Shown here in pieces: positions 53,281 through 62,558 of a stretch of DNA of 64,000 nucleotides. Source of the stretch: JANQTF01 sp041741415 (lineage in GTDB: Bacteria; Bacteroidota; Bacteroidia; J057); NCBI GenBank assembly GCA_041741415.1, contig JBGSKC010000059.1, positions 1 to 64,000 of the forward strand, given 5' to 3'. The first letter of the stretch is position 1. Each line of letters starts with the position of its first letter. A model generated the notes under the pieces. It did no database searches. It was given only the letters and a program-made list of their open reading frames with translations, and had not been told where the DNA came from. The translations under genes and the position numbers were made by a program.

Positions 53281-54320
53281 GACAGGCTGAGTAGTTGGGG
53301 TTGAATAGCAAGAAGCGCCTCTGCTGTAGCCTCCGGATCGTGTTGGTCAAGAGGGAAAGGCAAGATACGCGTATGTTTTTTGCGAGCGAGCGAGTGAAGG
53401 TAAGTTCGGTCGTAGTAAGCCAGGGCAAGATCGGCGGTAGTGGCTAAATCCCCTGCTTGCAGGGCTTCAATGGCCGCTTTCACCAGCGGGCCATCCATCC
53501 GTTTGGCGATGCGCAGAAGGGCCTGCTCAGCCGCCAGAGGATCGCCCTGGGCGTAGTCTTTTACCAGTTGTTCCACCCGTATGGCCTTAGGCAATTCCAG
53601 AAGAACGACCGGAGCGAGACTCATTTGCTCCCAGAATGGGTCGGATACAAATACCTTACCAATTCGGCGGCTTTCGTCCTCCACCCACACAACTTGGTCG
53701 CGCCGGAGAGTTCTGAGAGCCCCATATAGATCGTTCTCAAATTGTTCGTTGGTCCCTTGTGGCGGCATTCCGATGCTGCCAAAGGCCGATCCTTTGTGCC
53801 TGGCCAGGGCTTCGAGATCAAGCACCTGAACCCCCAGCCTGGCGAGGGCGTGCAGGATATGAGTTTTACCGGATCCTGTCATGCCACCAATCAGGATGAG
53901 CTTCCAGGGCTGTGCCAGCTCCTGGCGAATGTATGCCCGATAGGCTTTATACCCTCCGGCCAGGGTCGCTACCTGGAACCCTGCCTGCCGCCACAAGGTA
54001 GCCAGGCTCCCGCTGCGCATTCCGCCCCGCCAGCAATGCACCAGTAACTTGCCTTTTGGAGACACTTTCATCGCCTGGCGCACAAAGCCCGACATTTTTG
54101 GCCCCACCAAATCGAGGCCCAGCAGAAAAGCTGCTTCACGGCCCTGCTGCTTGTAGGCCGTGCCTACCCTTGCCCGCTCTTCATCATCGAAAAGGGGAAT
54201 ATTCACCGCGCCGGGAAGATGACCGTCGCCATACTCCCGGGGAGCCCGCACGTCCACGAGTTTCCACTCAGGATCATCACTCAGGCTCAAAAACTCGGCT
54301 GCTTCCACCGCTCGCTGCAT
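53277..54320 (-). CDS. mnmH: tRNA 2-selenouridine synthase MnmH/SelU
   Basis: A 347-residue protein. The N-terminal rhodanese domain (about 1-125) has LVDVRAPREYGDGHLPGAVNIP and the catalytic Cys in LLVHCWRGGMRS. The C-terminal P-loop domain has LILIGGMTGSGKTHILHAL (Walker A GMTGSGKT) and VVWVEDESRRIGKV. It replaces sulfur by selenium in wobble 2-thiouridines of tRNAs for Lys, Glu and Gln. Length (~350) is normal. It overlaps selD by 4 bp, which makes a complete enzyme pair for selenouridine formation. Confidence 0.94.
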   Translation of the reverse strand: MQRAVEAAEFLSLSDDPEWKLVDVRAPREYGDGHLPGAVNIPLFDDEERARVGTAYKQQGREAAFLLGLDLVGPKMSGFVRQAMKVSPKGKLLVHCWRGGMRSGSLATLWRQAGFQVATLAGGYKAYRAYIRQELAQPWKLILIGGMTGSGKTHILHALARLGVQVLDLEALARHKGSAFGSIGMPPQGTNEQFENDLYGALRTLRRDQVVWVEDESRRIGKVFVSDPFWEQMSLAPVVLLELPKAIRVEQLVKDYAQGDPLAAEQALLRIAKRMDGPLVKAAIEALQAGDLATTADLALAYYDRTYLHSLARKKHTRILPFPLDQHDPEATAEALLAIQPQLLSLS

Positions 54321-54456
54321 CTGCTTTCCTTCCCCGCAAACATACCACCCTTTCCGAGGGCGAGCAAGCTGGTTTCTATAAGGGTTTGTTCTTCAACCAA
54401 CAAAACTTCGCTACCTTCGTACCTCAAGCCCCTCCCAACTAGAGGGACATTTGCCT

Positions 54457-55662
54457 ATGATTGAACGTCAACGCATTAGCAAAGACGATGGCCCCGAGCG
54501 TGCAGTGCTGGTGGGCCTCTGCACCAAAGACATGCGCTTCGAGCAAGCCAAAGAGTACCTTGATGAGCTGGCTTTTCTGGCAGAAACTGCTGGTGCCATC
54601 ACCGTGAAAAGCTTCCTCCAGCGCCTCGACCACCCCATTAACTCGACTTACATCGGGACCGGGAAAATCGAAGAAGTGAGGCTTGCTGTCGAAGAAAACA
54701 AGGCTAATCTCGTTGTTTTCGACGACGACCTTAGCCCCTCTCAGATCCGCAATCTTGATAAAGCACTCGGCGTCAAGGTGCTGGACCGTTCTTCGCTTAT
54801 CCTCTACATTTTCTCTGAACGCGCCCAAACCGCCCAGGCACGGGCCCAGGTGGACTTGGCCCAATACAAATATCTCCTTCCCCGCCTTGCCGGAATGTGG
54901 TCTCACCTGGAGCGGCAAAAAGGGGGCATTGGCCTCAAAGGTGCCGGGGAAAAGGAAATTGAAACTGACCGAAGGATCATTCGCGACAAAATCTCCTTTC
55001 TCCAAAAGGAGCTTGTCACCATTTCCCGCCAGGATGAACAGCGCCGGAAAAACCGCTCTCAGTTTGTGAGGGTTGCGCTCGTGGGCTACACCAACGTGGG
55101 GAAATCCACTTTGATGAACCGCCTGTCAAAAGCAGATGTCAAGGCCGAAGACAAGCTCTTTGCCACCCTGGACACCACCGTGCGGAAGGTCTCCCTCGAA
55201 GGCATTCCTTTCCTCCTTTCTGATACAGTTGGCTTCATCCGAAAACTGCCGCATCACCTCATTGAGTCGTTCAGAAGCACCCTCGCCGAGGCCAAGGAAT
55301 CTGATATCCTGCTGCATGTGGTGGACATTTCTCATCCCAACCACCAGGCACATATCGACAATGTGCAGGAAACCCTGCGGAGTCTTGACATTCAGGACAG
55401 AACTGTGATCACCATTCTCAACAAAGCCGATCTCCTGAGCGAAGAGGAAAAAGCCCAGATCCGGGAAGGATGGCTGGCCCGCCACCATCACCCCGCCATG
55501 CTGATCTCTGCAGGGAATGGAGACGGGATCGAAGCTTTCCGAAACCTCCTTGTGGATTTGCTGGTTGATGCTTATAAAGCCAGAGCCTACGAAGGCCAGG
55601 AACATCCCTATCTGGAACAGCACAAGTTCTTCCGCCTCACCGATCCCGATGCCTTAATTTGA
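54457..55662 (+). CDS. hflX: Ribosome-associated GTPase HflX
   Basis: A 401-residue HflX GTPase. The N-terminal domain has TYIGTGKIEEVRLAVEEN and VVFDDDLSPSQIRNLDKALGVKVLDR; the linker has RLAGMWSHLERQKGGIGLKGAGEKEIETDRR (by its ends); G1 is LVGYTNVGKSTLMNRL, G3 is LSDTVGFIRKLPHHLIESF and G4 is NKADLL. HflX splits stalled or stress-hibernating ribosomes. The ATG at 54457 is used; an upstream TTG at 54451 is possible. Followed at 33 bp by the DUF2480 gene. Confidence 0.95.
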   Translation: MIERQRISKDDGPERAVLVGLCTKDMRFEQAKEYLDELAFLAETAGAITVKSFLQRLDHPINSTYIGTGKIEEVRLAVEENKANLVVFDDDLSPSQIRNLDKALGVKVLDRSSLILYIFSERAQTAQARAQVDLAQYKYLLPRLAGMWSHLERQKGGIGLKGAGEKEIETDRRIIRDKISFLQKELVTISRQDEQRRKNRSQFVRVALVGYTNVGKSTLMNRLSKADVKAEDKLFATLDTTVRKVSLEGIPFLLSDTVGFIRKLPHHLIESFRSTLAEAKESDILLHVVDISHPNHQAHIDNVQETLRSLDIQDRTVITILNKADLLSEEEKAQIREGWLARHHHPAMLISAGNGDGIEAFRNLLVDLLVDAYKARAYEGQEHPYLEQHKFFRLTDPDALI

Positions 55663-55695
55663 TTCTCCCTCTCCGTTTTCAATTGCTTTCTTCCC

Positions 55696-56199
55696 ATGGA
55701 CGAAATCATCAACCGCGTAGCCAGCAGCCCCATCGTAACCTTCAAGCTTGAAGACCATTTTCCTGAAGGAGAAAGGGTGGAGCTGGACATTAAGGAGGTG
55801 CTGTTTCAGGGAATGATCCTGCGGGAGAAAGACTTCCGCACCTGGCTCAAGGATCACGACTGGGGCCAATATCAGGGCAGGCATGTGGCGGTGTTTTGCT
55901 CCACAGACGCCATTATCCAGAGCTGGGCCTGGATGCTCCTCATGAGCGTGCTCACCCCTGTTGCAGCCACGGTGGTTATCGGCAACGAAGAAGTGCTGGA
56001 GCGGGAACTGTGGCGCAAGACCCTGGATGCAGTCGATTGGGCATCCATGCAGGGCGCTCCCGTGGTTGTGAAGGGCTGCAGCGACCGCCCGGTGCCGCCG
56101 CTGGTGTATGCTGAAGCAACCCGAAGACTTCTGCCCTTTGCCAAAAAAATCTCCTTCGGCGAACCCTGCTCTACTGTACCTGTTTGGAAGGCTTCCTGA
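55696..56199 (+). CDS. DUF2480 family protein
   Basis: A 167-residue cytoplasmic protein almost restricted to Bacteroidota. It has MDEIINRVASSPIVTFKLEDHFP, FRTWLKDHDWGQYQGRHVAVFCSTDAIIQSWAWMLL (by its ends) and the C-terminal KGCSDRPVPPLVYAEATRRLLP with conserved Cys and His that could bind metal (GCSDRPV, FGEPCSTVPVW). Function unknown. It is expressed after hflX and is convergent with the M23 peptidase gene, only 10 bp apart. Confidence 0.85.
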   Translation: MDEIINRVASSPIVTFKLEDHFPEGERVELDIKEVLFQGMILREKDFRTWLKDHDWGQYQGRHVAVFCSTDAIIQSWAWMLLMSVLTPVAATVVIGNEEVLERELWRKTLDAVDWASMQGAPVVVKGCSDRPVPPLVYAEATRRLLPFAKKISFGEPCSTVPVWKAS

Positions 56200-56209
56200 A
56201 GCGCAGGCT

Positions 56210-58159
56210 TTAGGTTTTAAACCGAAAACGCCCGATGCTCAGGTTTCCTGCCTTGTCGCGAAGGGATACTTCCAGGTCGTGCCAGCCAGCGGCTGGCCGC
56301 TGCTTCCATCGCCAGGTAATGGAATTTATCCGGAAATCATAGCTGAACGGTACCCATTGCCCATCTACCGTAGCATACAAGCTCATGTGATCGAGGTCGG
56401 AAACGGCGTCCGAAACATGCAAGCTAAGGCGGTCAATGCTGCCTGACAAAATGCCCTGGTGGCTGAAGTTTTGAGGGCGAATGACTGGCCCCGCAGGATC
56501 AGCAATGAGGGCAAAGGCCCCGAACTCCAGGCTTGACCCCACGATGGCGCCACCCTCTCCGGGCGATGCACCCAAAAATTCCCACCGCGCTCCTTTTTGC
56601 CGGGCTACCACCAGCTTGCCGCCCTGCCAGTTTTCGGGTGGGCGAATGGATACCACGAATGGCTCCAGGACAGGAATGCCAGGCGAGCCAATCCGATACA
56701 ATTCCCCCACAACAGGACCAGGCGCATTTTCCGGAAGAATTTCGATGGGCACGCGGTCGGCTACGCTGCGGTAGGGAACCATGAGCGTCAATGGCCCTGC
56801 CTCAATGAGGTTGTTCTGAAAGGGCAACAGTTCCTCCATGAGCGGGAAAGTGTGCACCCATTTGCCAATCTCATCGCGGATGATTCTGGGATAACGGTAT
56901 CGGTCCAGGGGCATGAGAAACACCATTCCCTTGGCATCCATGTAAGCAGGCATGAGGCGGCTTTGCTCACCGTAAATGCTTTCAACAAGCAGGCCTCCCT
57001 GATAGCTGGCGTGTGGTTTGGTGGCGCGAAGGAGGAGAATGTTTCGGCGAATATCCACCTGCACCACTGGCTCGGCGTGGTACACTGGCTGGGCAGGGAA
57101 GCTTCCGGGTGCTGTTTTTCTCTGAATGCGGGCATCAAGCCTGGTAGTATTGCCATGAAAATCTCCCAGTTCGAGCCGGAGGTTGTGGACAAGGTCGTCA
57201 GTGAGGAGGAGGGTTCCCTGGTCCCGGTAGGGCCTGTTGGCAGGAAAGAGGTTGCCCGGTTCTACATAGGCCCGCTGGAGTTTCTTTTTGGTTTTCTGGA
57301 AGTGGGCGTAGTCGAAATGAAGATTGATCAGCCGTTTTTCGTCGAATGCGTAGCGGTCCAGGGCAAATTCATGGATAAGTTCTTCGTCAAGGTAGAGCCT
57401 GGCATAATTGATTCCGCAGTGGTTGGCCGCTGCATCCAGCAGGTCGTGGCCTTCATACTCAATGCCGATTCTACCCTGTACCTGGATGAGTTGAGCAATG
57501 CGATACTGCCCTGCGCTGCCCTCGGGCACCAGGCTAAGCTTGTCGAAGGCTCCGTTCACGCGGGAATCAATGTCCAGTGGCTCAATGCCGATTTGTTGCA
57601 AAACGGGCGGCCTTGCATCTGCTATTTCACTCCGAAACCACTCCAGCGGGTTGAGAATCCGCTCCTGCGGGTCGCGGATTTCAAAATGAAGGTGAGGCCC
57701 TTGTGATGAACCCGAATTGCCGCTCCAAGCAATGATGTCTCCTTTGCTCACAGGCAGGTCATGCTGCCCCAGATAAAGATCCTGGCTCATCTGCCGGTCT
57801 GCCCACTGCCTGTCTTCCACCAACCGGGTGATGCGGTCCTGAAAGTGGGACAAATGCCCATACACCGAAAAATTGCCGTCGGGATGCTTGATATATAGGG
57901 CATTGCCATACCCAAACGGGCTTACGAGGATGCGATAGACGTAGCCATCGTCAATGGCGCGGACTGGCGCACCGGTTTTCCCGCCGGTTTTGAGGTCGAT
58001 ACCAGAATGGTAATGGTTGCTGCGCAATTCGCCGAAGGTGCCCGACAAGGCCCTGTGGCCGTCGAGGGGGAAGCGGTAGTTGGCGTCGCCTGGGTGAGCC
58101 GCCAGGAGCAGGCAGCAGCCAACCAGCGCCCAGCTCAGCAGCTTGTGGTTATCTGACAT
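56210..58159 (-). CDS. M23-family peptidase with long C-terminal region
   Basis: A 649-residue exported protein. Signal peptide about 1-24 (WALVGCCLLLAAHPGDA). A LytM/M23 peptidase domain follows (about 25-160): ALSGTFGELRSNHYHSGIDL has the HxxxD zinc ligands, and GPHLHFEIRD supplies the His-x-His. The remaining ~480 residues are beta-rich, including an Ig-like end with RLSLHVSDAVSDLDHMSLYATVDGQW (by its ends). It probably trims peptidoglycan. The ATG at 58159 overlaps the FAH-family gene by 11 bp. Confidence 0.88.
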   Translation of the reverse strand: MSDNHKLLSWALVGCCLLLAAHPGDANYRFPLDGHRALSGTFGELRSNHYHSGIDLKTGGKTGAPVRAIDDGYVYRILVSPFGYGNALYIKHPDGNFSVYGHLSHFQDRITRLVEDRQWADRQMSQDLYLGQHDLPVSKGDIIAWSGNSGSSQGPHLHFEIRDPQERILNPLEWFRSEIADARPPVLQQIGIEPLDIDSRVNGAFDKLSLVPEGSAGQYRIAQLIQVQGRIGIEYEGHDLLDAAANHCGINYARLYLDEELIHEFALDRYAFDEKRLINLHFDYAHFQKTKKKLQRAYVEPGNLFPANRPYRDQGTLLLTDDLVHNLRLELGDFHGNTTRLDARIQRKTAPGSFPAQPVYHAEPVVQVDIRRNILLLRATKPHASYQGGLLVESIYGEQSRLMPAYMDAKGMVFLMPLDRYRYPRIIRDEIGKWVHTFPLMEELLPFQNNLIEAGPLTLMVPYRSVADRVPIEILPENAPGPVVGELYRIGSPGIPVLEPFVVSIRPPENWQGGKLVVARQKGARWEFLGASPGEGGAIVGSSLEFGAFALIADPAGPVIRPQNFSHQGILSGSIDRLSLHVSDAVSDLDHMSLYATVDGQWVPFSYDFRINSITWRWKQRPAAGWHDLEVSLRDKAGNLSIGRFRFKT

Positions 58160-58760
58160 GAAAATCGAGGAGCTTTTGGCCTTGCAACCATCCTTCGAGG
58201 CGGTCGCCGATGTGGAGGGGCCCCACACCTTCGGGGGTTCCGGTGAACACGAGGTCGCCTTTTTTGAGGGTAATAAACCGGGAAATATAAGCCACGAGCT
58301 GAGGCACAGAGAAAATCATGTCATTGCAATGGCCTGTTTGCCGGGTTTCGCCGTTGATGGCGCAGGTAAAGGTGAGATCAGGGATAGGCGGCAGGTCGGC
58401 AGGGTTGAGGAAAATGGACACAGGGGCTGCCCCGTCAAAGCCTTTTGCCAGGGTCCAGGGCCAGCTTTTGGCCTTGGCCTCGTCCTGGATATCGCGGGCA
58501 GTGAGGTCAACGCCAAGCCCGATACCATCGATGTAATCGGGCACAAAAGCCTCCTCGATATGTTTGGCTTCCTTGCTGATTCTCAGCACCAACTCGCATT
58601 CAAAATGAAGGTTGTTGGTGAAGGATGGATAGTACACATCCTTGTTTTCCTTGAGAACGGCGCTGTCTGGTTTAAAAAACAGCAAAGGGGTCTGGGGCAC
58701 GGGGTTATTCAGTTCCCTGGCGTGCTCCAGGTAGTTTCTTCCGACGCAAATGACCTTCAT
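58149..58760 (-). CDS. Fumarylacetoacetate hydrolase-family protein
   Basis: A 203-residue FAH-fold protein: VICVGRNYLEHARELNNPVPQTPLLFFKPDSAV (by its ends), FECELVLRI with the metal-binding Glu residues, GIGLGVDLTARDIQDEAKAK with the Asp ligand, and LKKGDLVFTGTPEGVGPL. These are typical for the YcgM/FAHD1-like group of acylpyruvase or oxaloacetate decarboxylase enzymes. It requires Mg2+ or Mn2+. It is the third gene of a pcrB-lipoprotein-FAH-M23 run, overlapping the peptidase gene by 11 bp. Confidence 0.92.
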   Translation of the reverse strand: MKVICVGRNYLEHARELNNPVPQTPLLFFKPDSAVLKENKDVYYPSFTNNLHFECELVLRISKEAKHIEEAFVPDYIDGIGLGVDLTARDIQDEAKAKSWPWTLAKGFDGAAPVSIFLNPADLPPIPDLTFTCAINGETRQTGHCNDMIFSVPQLVAYISRFITLKKGDLVFTGTPEGVGPLHIGDRLEGWLQGQKLLDFHVR

Positions 58761-58775
58761 GAGGCAGAGAATGGG

Positions 58776-59201
58776 TTATTCGCAGATATTTTTAGTGAGG
58801 GTGGTGTTGTCGAATAAATCCGGCAAATGAACTGTTGCTTCGCCGATGAGATATCCTTCCTCCGGGTTCCAGACATCCACCACGCGCTCGCAGTTTTTGA
58901 AAAGAGAGTTTAGGGGCCGATCGTCGGGCAGGAAATGAAGTTTCCATACTTCTCCTTCGAGGAGGAGCTCATAGGTGCCGTTGCACGATTCGTAGCTGAG
59001 GCTACGGGTGGTAAGGATTCCCTTCTGGGCCTTTCTGTGAAAGTAGGTGCTGTCGTTCTTCACTTCGAGCCGGAACACTTGCTCTTCATCACAGTAGTTC
59101 CCCATGAGCTTGGCTCTCACTTCGGCTTCTGTTGGGGGGCTGGGTTGGCAACCCATGATCAGGAGGGGGAAGGCCAACCAGGCCAGAGAAGGAGATTTCA
59201 T
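58776..59201 (-). CDS. Small lipoprotein of unknown function
   Basis: A 141-residue lipoprotein: the signal WLAFPLLIMGCQPS has a lipobox with Cys 18. The mature part has four Cys residues and strands such as VFRLEVKNDSTYFHRKAQKG and SCNGTYELLLEGEVWKLHFLPDD, suggesting a small beta-barrel-like fold. It is 15 bp before the FAH-family gene. I do not recognise a family. Confidence 0.7.
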   Translation of the reverse strand: MKSPSLAWLAFPLLIMGCQPSPPTEAEVRAKLMGNYCDEEQVFRLEVKNDSTYFHRKAQKGILTTRSLSYESCNGTYELLLEGEVWKLHFLPDDRPLNSLFKNCERVVDVWNPEEGYLIGEATVHLPDLFDNTTLTKNICE

Positions 59202-59240
59202 GAGCAGATTCCCGTTTGCGTTCTGGGCAAATGTAGGGAA

Positions 59241-60008
59241 TTAGCGGGTTTTTTGGCGGTTTTTTTCCTCTTTGGCAGCGGCCAGTTCATACAGCAATCG
59301 TCCCGATTGGTCTTGTTCTAAGGCATTTCCCACCACCACCACATCTGCCCCTGCCTCCCACAAAACGTCGGCCATCTCCGCCGATCGAATCCCTCCACCC
59401 ACAATGAGGGGTAGCTCCACCTCATTCCTGACAGCTTTTACCATGTTGTCCGGCACCGGGCGAAGGGCGCCACTACCGCAGTCGAGGTAGATGAGTTGCA
59501 CGCCAAGATAGGCTCCAGCCAGGGCAGTGCAAGCCGCAATGTCGGGTTTGTCGTGGGGAATTGGTCGTGTGTTGCTCATGTAATGAACGGTGGTGTCGCG
59601 GCCTCCATCCACCAGCAGGTACCCGGTGGAGAGAACTTCCAGCCGGCTTTGCTTGAGCAAAGGGGCTGCCACCACATGTTGCCCGATGAGCAAATCAGGA
59701 TTGCGACCGCTTAAGAGGGAAAGAAACAGAATGCCGTCAGCCTGGTGGTTGATTTGCTGCACGCTGCCCGGAAACAAAATGGCAGGCAGGCCTGCGCTTC
59801 GCTTCAATTCGCTCACCAGCTCTCCGCCATGCTCTGTGCGCAGGAGGCTCCCGCCAACCAGGAAAAAATCCACCCCGGCGGCGGCGGCTTCACGCCCCAG
59901 GTCCCGGCCTTCTGCAGCACTGCATTTATCGGGGTCGATCAGCATGGCAAAGGCCTTTTTGCCTGATAGCCGGAATTGCTGCAAAAAAGAAAGGAGTGGA
60001 CCAGCCAT
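59241..60008 (-). CDS. pcrB: Geranylgeranylglyceryl/heptaprenylglyceryl phosphate synthase (PcrB)
   Basis: A 255-residue TIM-barrel protein. AFAMLIDPDKCS starts the barrel; FFLVGGSLL, ILFPGSVQQINHQADGILFLSLLSGRNPDLLIGQHV (by its ends), YLDCGSGALRPVPDNMVKAVR and LIVGGGIRSAEMADVLWEAGADVVVVG form the phosphate and glycerol-phosphate sites. The Bacteroidota enzymes make prenylglyceryl phosphates by an archaeal-like ether-lipid reaction. The ATG at 60008 is chosen; an upstream start at 60077 would add a non-conserved tail. First gene of the run ending in the M23 peptidase. Confidence 0.92.
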   Translation of the reverse strand: MAGPLLSFLQQFRLSGKKAFAMLIDPDKCSAAEGRDLGREAAAAGVDFFLVGGSLLRTEHGGELVSELKRSAGLPAILFPGSVQQINHQADGILFLSLLSGRNPDLLIGQHVVAAPLLKQSRLEVLSTGYLLVDGGRDTTVHYMSNTRPIPHDKPDIAACTALAGAYLGVQLIYLDCGSGALRPVPDNMVKAVRNEVELPLIVGGGIRSAEMADVLWEAGADVVVVGNALEQDQSGRLLYELAAAKEEKNRQKTR

Positions 60009-60163
60009 GGGTAGGAGGGGTGGAATAGAGCCAAGGTGCTGTCGCCTCCCGATCGGGGCGCGTCGAAAATTACACATTTACCCCGGAGTGACCTTCTCCT
60101 TTCCCTGCCAACCTAACATCTTCCCGGAAAAATGCTTACCGCGGAACTATTTTCTTCGCCGAA

Positions 60164-61660
60164 TCAGCCCATGGCGGCATGCCTGAAGCTGGCAAGACCC
60201 ACGGCCCCAAAGCCGATCATTTGCATGAGCATGAAGGGGATGATGCTGAAATCCTGGTAGTAGGCAGCTATGCTGATGCCCACCAAAAAGTACAGGGCAA
60301 AGGCCAGTTCTCCATACACAGAGGGCTTTACCTTAGCGCTGCGGTATTTTTTTAGAGACTTCGGCTCATTACCCTTTCCCTGGAGGTTGTATTTGGGTGT
60401 GCGAACGAATGGGGTTCTTTTCCCCCGAAAGCCTTGAATCACCGCGATGGAGTTGTGGAGAGACAGCCCCATAGAAATGGAAAGGAAGGGAATGTAGTAG
60501 GTAACGAATCGCTTCACCCCTGCACCAAAAGAATGTTCTCTCCAGGTGAACGTCACGATGTAGAGCATCGCCAGCACCAAAAAGCTGATGAGCAGGGCCA
60601 GAACTGGCACAATGAGAAAAGCCACCTGTCCGTGGAAAATGGTATGCTTCATGATCAGAAGCGGCACGCTGGTCATCGCCATGAGCATCACCAGCACGAA
60701 AACGGAACTGCTGAGCAAATGGAAGGTGCCGTGGAACTTGGTGAGGAAAGGAGCATCTGACTTCCAGAGGGTGAAGAGCATTTTGCGGGCTACTTCAGCC
60801 CCTCCTTTCATCCAGCGATATTGCTGGGATTTGATGGCACCCATTTCGGCAGGCAATTCAGCTGGGGCCCCGATTTCATCGACATAGCGGAACTTCCATC
60901 CTTTGAGCTGGGCGCGGTAGCTGAGGTCAAGGTCTTCTGTGAGGGTATCTGCTTCCCAGCCGCCAGCATCGGTGATGGCCTCTTTGCGCCAAATACCGGC
61001 TGTACCGTTGAAGTTCATGAAAAAGCCGCCGCGGTCTCGGGCAAATTGTTCAATGGTAAAGTGGGCATCGAGGTGAAATGCCTGAGCCTGAGTGAAGAGC
61101 GAGGTGCCGCGGTTGATATGCTCCCAGCGGGCTTGCACCACGCCTATATTCGGGCTGGTGAACTGCGCCATGGTGGCACGGAGAAAATTGGGGCGGGGCA
61201 GGAAGTCAGCATCGAAGATGGCGATGAATTCACCTTTGGCACTATCCATGCCATAGGCGAGGGCACCGGCCTTGAAGCCTTTGCGGTCGGGGCGACGAAC
61301 TTGCAAAGCCTGAAAGCCCTGAGCCTGTAATTCCTCAATTTTGCGCGCAGCCAGCTCCTTCGTCTCGTCCTTCGAATCGTCGAGCAACTGAATCTCAAAC
61401 CGGTCTTTCGGATAGTCGAGCGCTGCAATGGCGTCAAGAAGGCGCTCTACCACAAAAAGTTCGTTGTAGATCGGCAGCTGAATGGTAATAAAGGGAACGT
61501 CATCGCCTTCGAGGGGCGGAGCCGCCTGGAATTTGGGACGATACTTGAGAAAGGTTAGCACCAAATGGAGCTGACCAAAGCTGTAAATAAAGACAAGGAT
61601 GATGGCTATACCGTAAACCCCGAGAACAAGGGCCGCCAAAACGTCGAACAGCAGGCTCAC
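60164..61660 (-). CDS. Family-2 glycosyltransferase (cellulose-synthase-like membrane type)
   Basis: A 498-residue processive-type GT2. An N-terminal transmembrane helix precedes the catalytic domain: PFITIQLPIYNELFVVERLLDAI, LLDDSKDET, GEFIAIFDADFLPRP (DxD), TLTEDLDLSYRAQLKGW and QQYRWMKGGAEVARKM (the QxxRW motif). Four to five C-terminal transmembrane helices follow. The GTG at 61660 is the only plausible start. This matches the CESA/Csl-like beta-glycan or polyprenyl-glucose-type families. The sugar product is unknown. It lies 96 bp downstream of the second GT2 gene on the same strand. Confidence 0.9.
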   Translation of the reverse strand: MSLLFDVLAALVLGVYGIAIILVFIYSFGQLHLVLTFLKYRPKFQAAPPLEGDDVPFITIQLPIYNELFVVERLLDAIAALDYPKDRFEIQLLDDSKDETKELAARKIEELQAQGFQALQVRRPDRKGFKAGALAYGMDSAKGEFIAIFDADFLPRPNFLRATMAQFTSPNIGVVQARWEHINRGTSLFTQAQAFHLDAHFTIEQFARDRGGFFMNFNGTAGIWRKEAITDAGGWEADTLTEDLDLSYRAQLKGWKFRYVDEIGAPAELPAEMGAIKSQQYRWMKGGAEVARKMLFTLWKSDAPFLTKFHGTFHLLSSSVFVLVMLMAMTSVPLLIMKHTIFHGQVAFLIVPVLALLISFLVLAMLYIVTFTWREHSFGAGVKRFVTYYIPFLSISMGLSLHNSIAVIQGFRGKRTPFVRTPKYNLQGKGNEPKSLKKYRSAKVKPSVYGELAFALYFLVGISIAAYYQDFSIIPFMLMQMIGFGAVGLASFRHAAMG

Positions 61661-61756
61661 AAGCGTGAAGAGATAAGTGGGAAGGTCGGAACAAGAAAAG
61701 CGAAAACGAACTGAAAATCAAAGCACAAAGCTAATAAACTCTTGGGCATTGTGAAG

Positions 61757-62455
61757 TTACATAAGCCTAAAAATCGTCCAAAGGATTTTATAGCCTGCCA
61801 TGATCGTTCCCTTGACTGTTCCAGTGACCTTGGATTTTCCAATTCGTGGGCGATACCTAACCGGAACCTCCTCGCAGCGAAGGCCTTGCTTGGCTGCCTT
61901 TACCTGCATTTCGACCGTCCAGCCATAGGTGGGGTCTGCCATGCCGAGGGAAAGCAGGGCCTCATATCGAATAGCACGAAAAGGCCCGAGGTCGGTGAAC
62001 CGGACCCGGTAGAATAGCCTGATGAGGGTGGTAGCCAGCCAGTTTCCAAAAATTTGCTGCGGCATCATGCTTCCTTTTTTGCGCTCGCCAAGGGCCCGCG
62101 AGCCAATAACCAGATCAGCACGCCCGGCCAGCAGGGGAGCCAGCACGGCAGGCATTTCCTCCGGATAATCTGAATAGTCGCCATCCAGGAACACCACAAT
62201 GTCTGGCCGCTGGGCCTCCGGCAATGCCGCCAGATATGCCATTCCCCTCAAACAGGCGTTCCCATATCCTTTTTTCTCTTCCAGCACCACAATTGCTCCG
62301 GCTGCTTCTGCTTCTTCCCGAGTTTTGTCAGTGGATCCATTGTTACCTACCACTACTCCCTGCACCAGCCCGGGAGGAATATCGCGAACGACCTTTCCAA
62401 TCGATTGCTCCTCATTGAAAGCAGGAATGATGACGTAAATGCGGGCTGATTCCAT
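61757..62455 (-). CDS. GT2-family glycosyltransferase (DPM/polyprenyl-phosphate type)
   Basis: A 232-residue glycosyltransferase resembling dolichyl-phosphate mannose/glucose transferases. It has YVIIPAFNEEQSIGKVVRDI, VVGNNGSTDKTREEAE, DIVVFLDGDYSDYPEEM and VIGSRALGERKKGSMMPQQIFGNWLA; RFTDLGPFRAIRYEALLSLGM follows. The GNNGSTD loop and DGDYSDYP are the nucleotide and metal sites. No membrane helices. The ATG at 62455 is used; an upstream TTG frame start at 62479 is less likely. Confidence 0.9.
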   Translation of the reverse strand: MESARIYVIIPAFNEEQSIGKVVRDIPPGLVQGVVVGNNGSTDKTREEAEAAGAIVVLEEKKGYGNACLRGMAYLAALPEAQRPDIVVFLDGDYSDYPEEMPAVLAPLLAGRADLVIGSRALGERKKGSMMPQQIFGNWLATTLIRLFYRVRFTDLGPFRAIRYEALLSLGMADPTYGWTVEMQVKAAKQGLRCEEVPVRYRPRIGKSKVTGTVKGTIMAGYKILWTIFRLM

Positions 62456-62558
62456 GAAGCCAGAAAATTGAGGCTGCAAGTAACGAAAGTTTCCCCATCG
62501 GGTTGTCGGCTCTCAGACAGAGGCCAGGCAGCCGGAAGAAATTGTATCTTGCCGCTGC

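Noticed and set aside
52225..53304. 359-codon plus-strand ORF opposite selD
   Set aside because: Antisense shadow; SelD motifs are clear on the minus strand.
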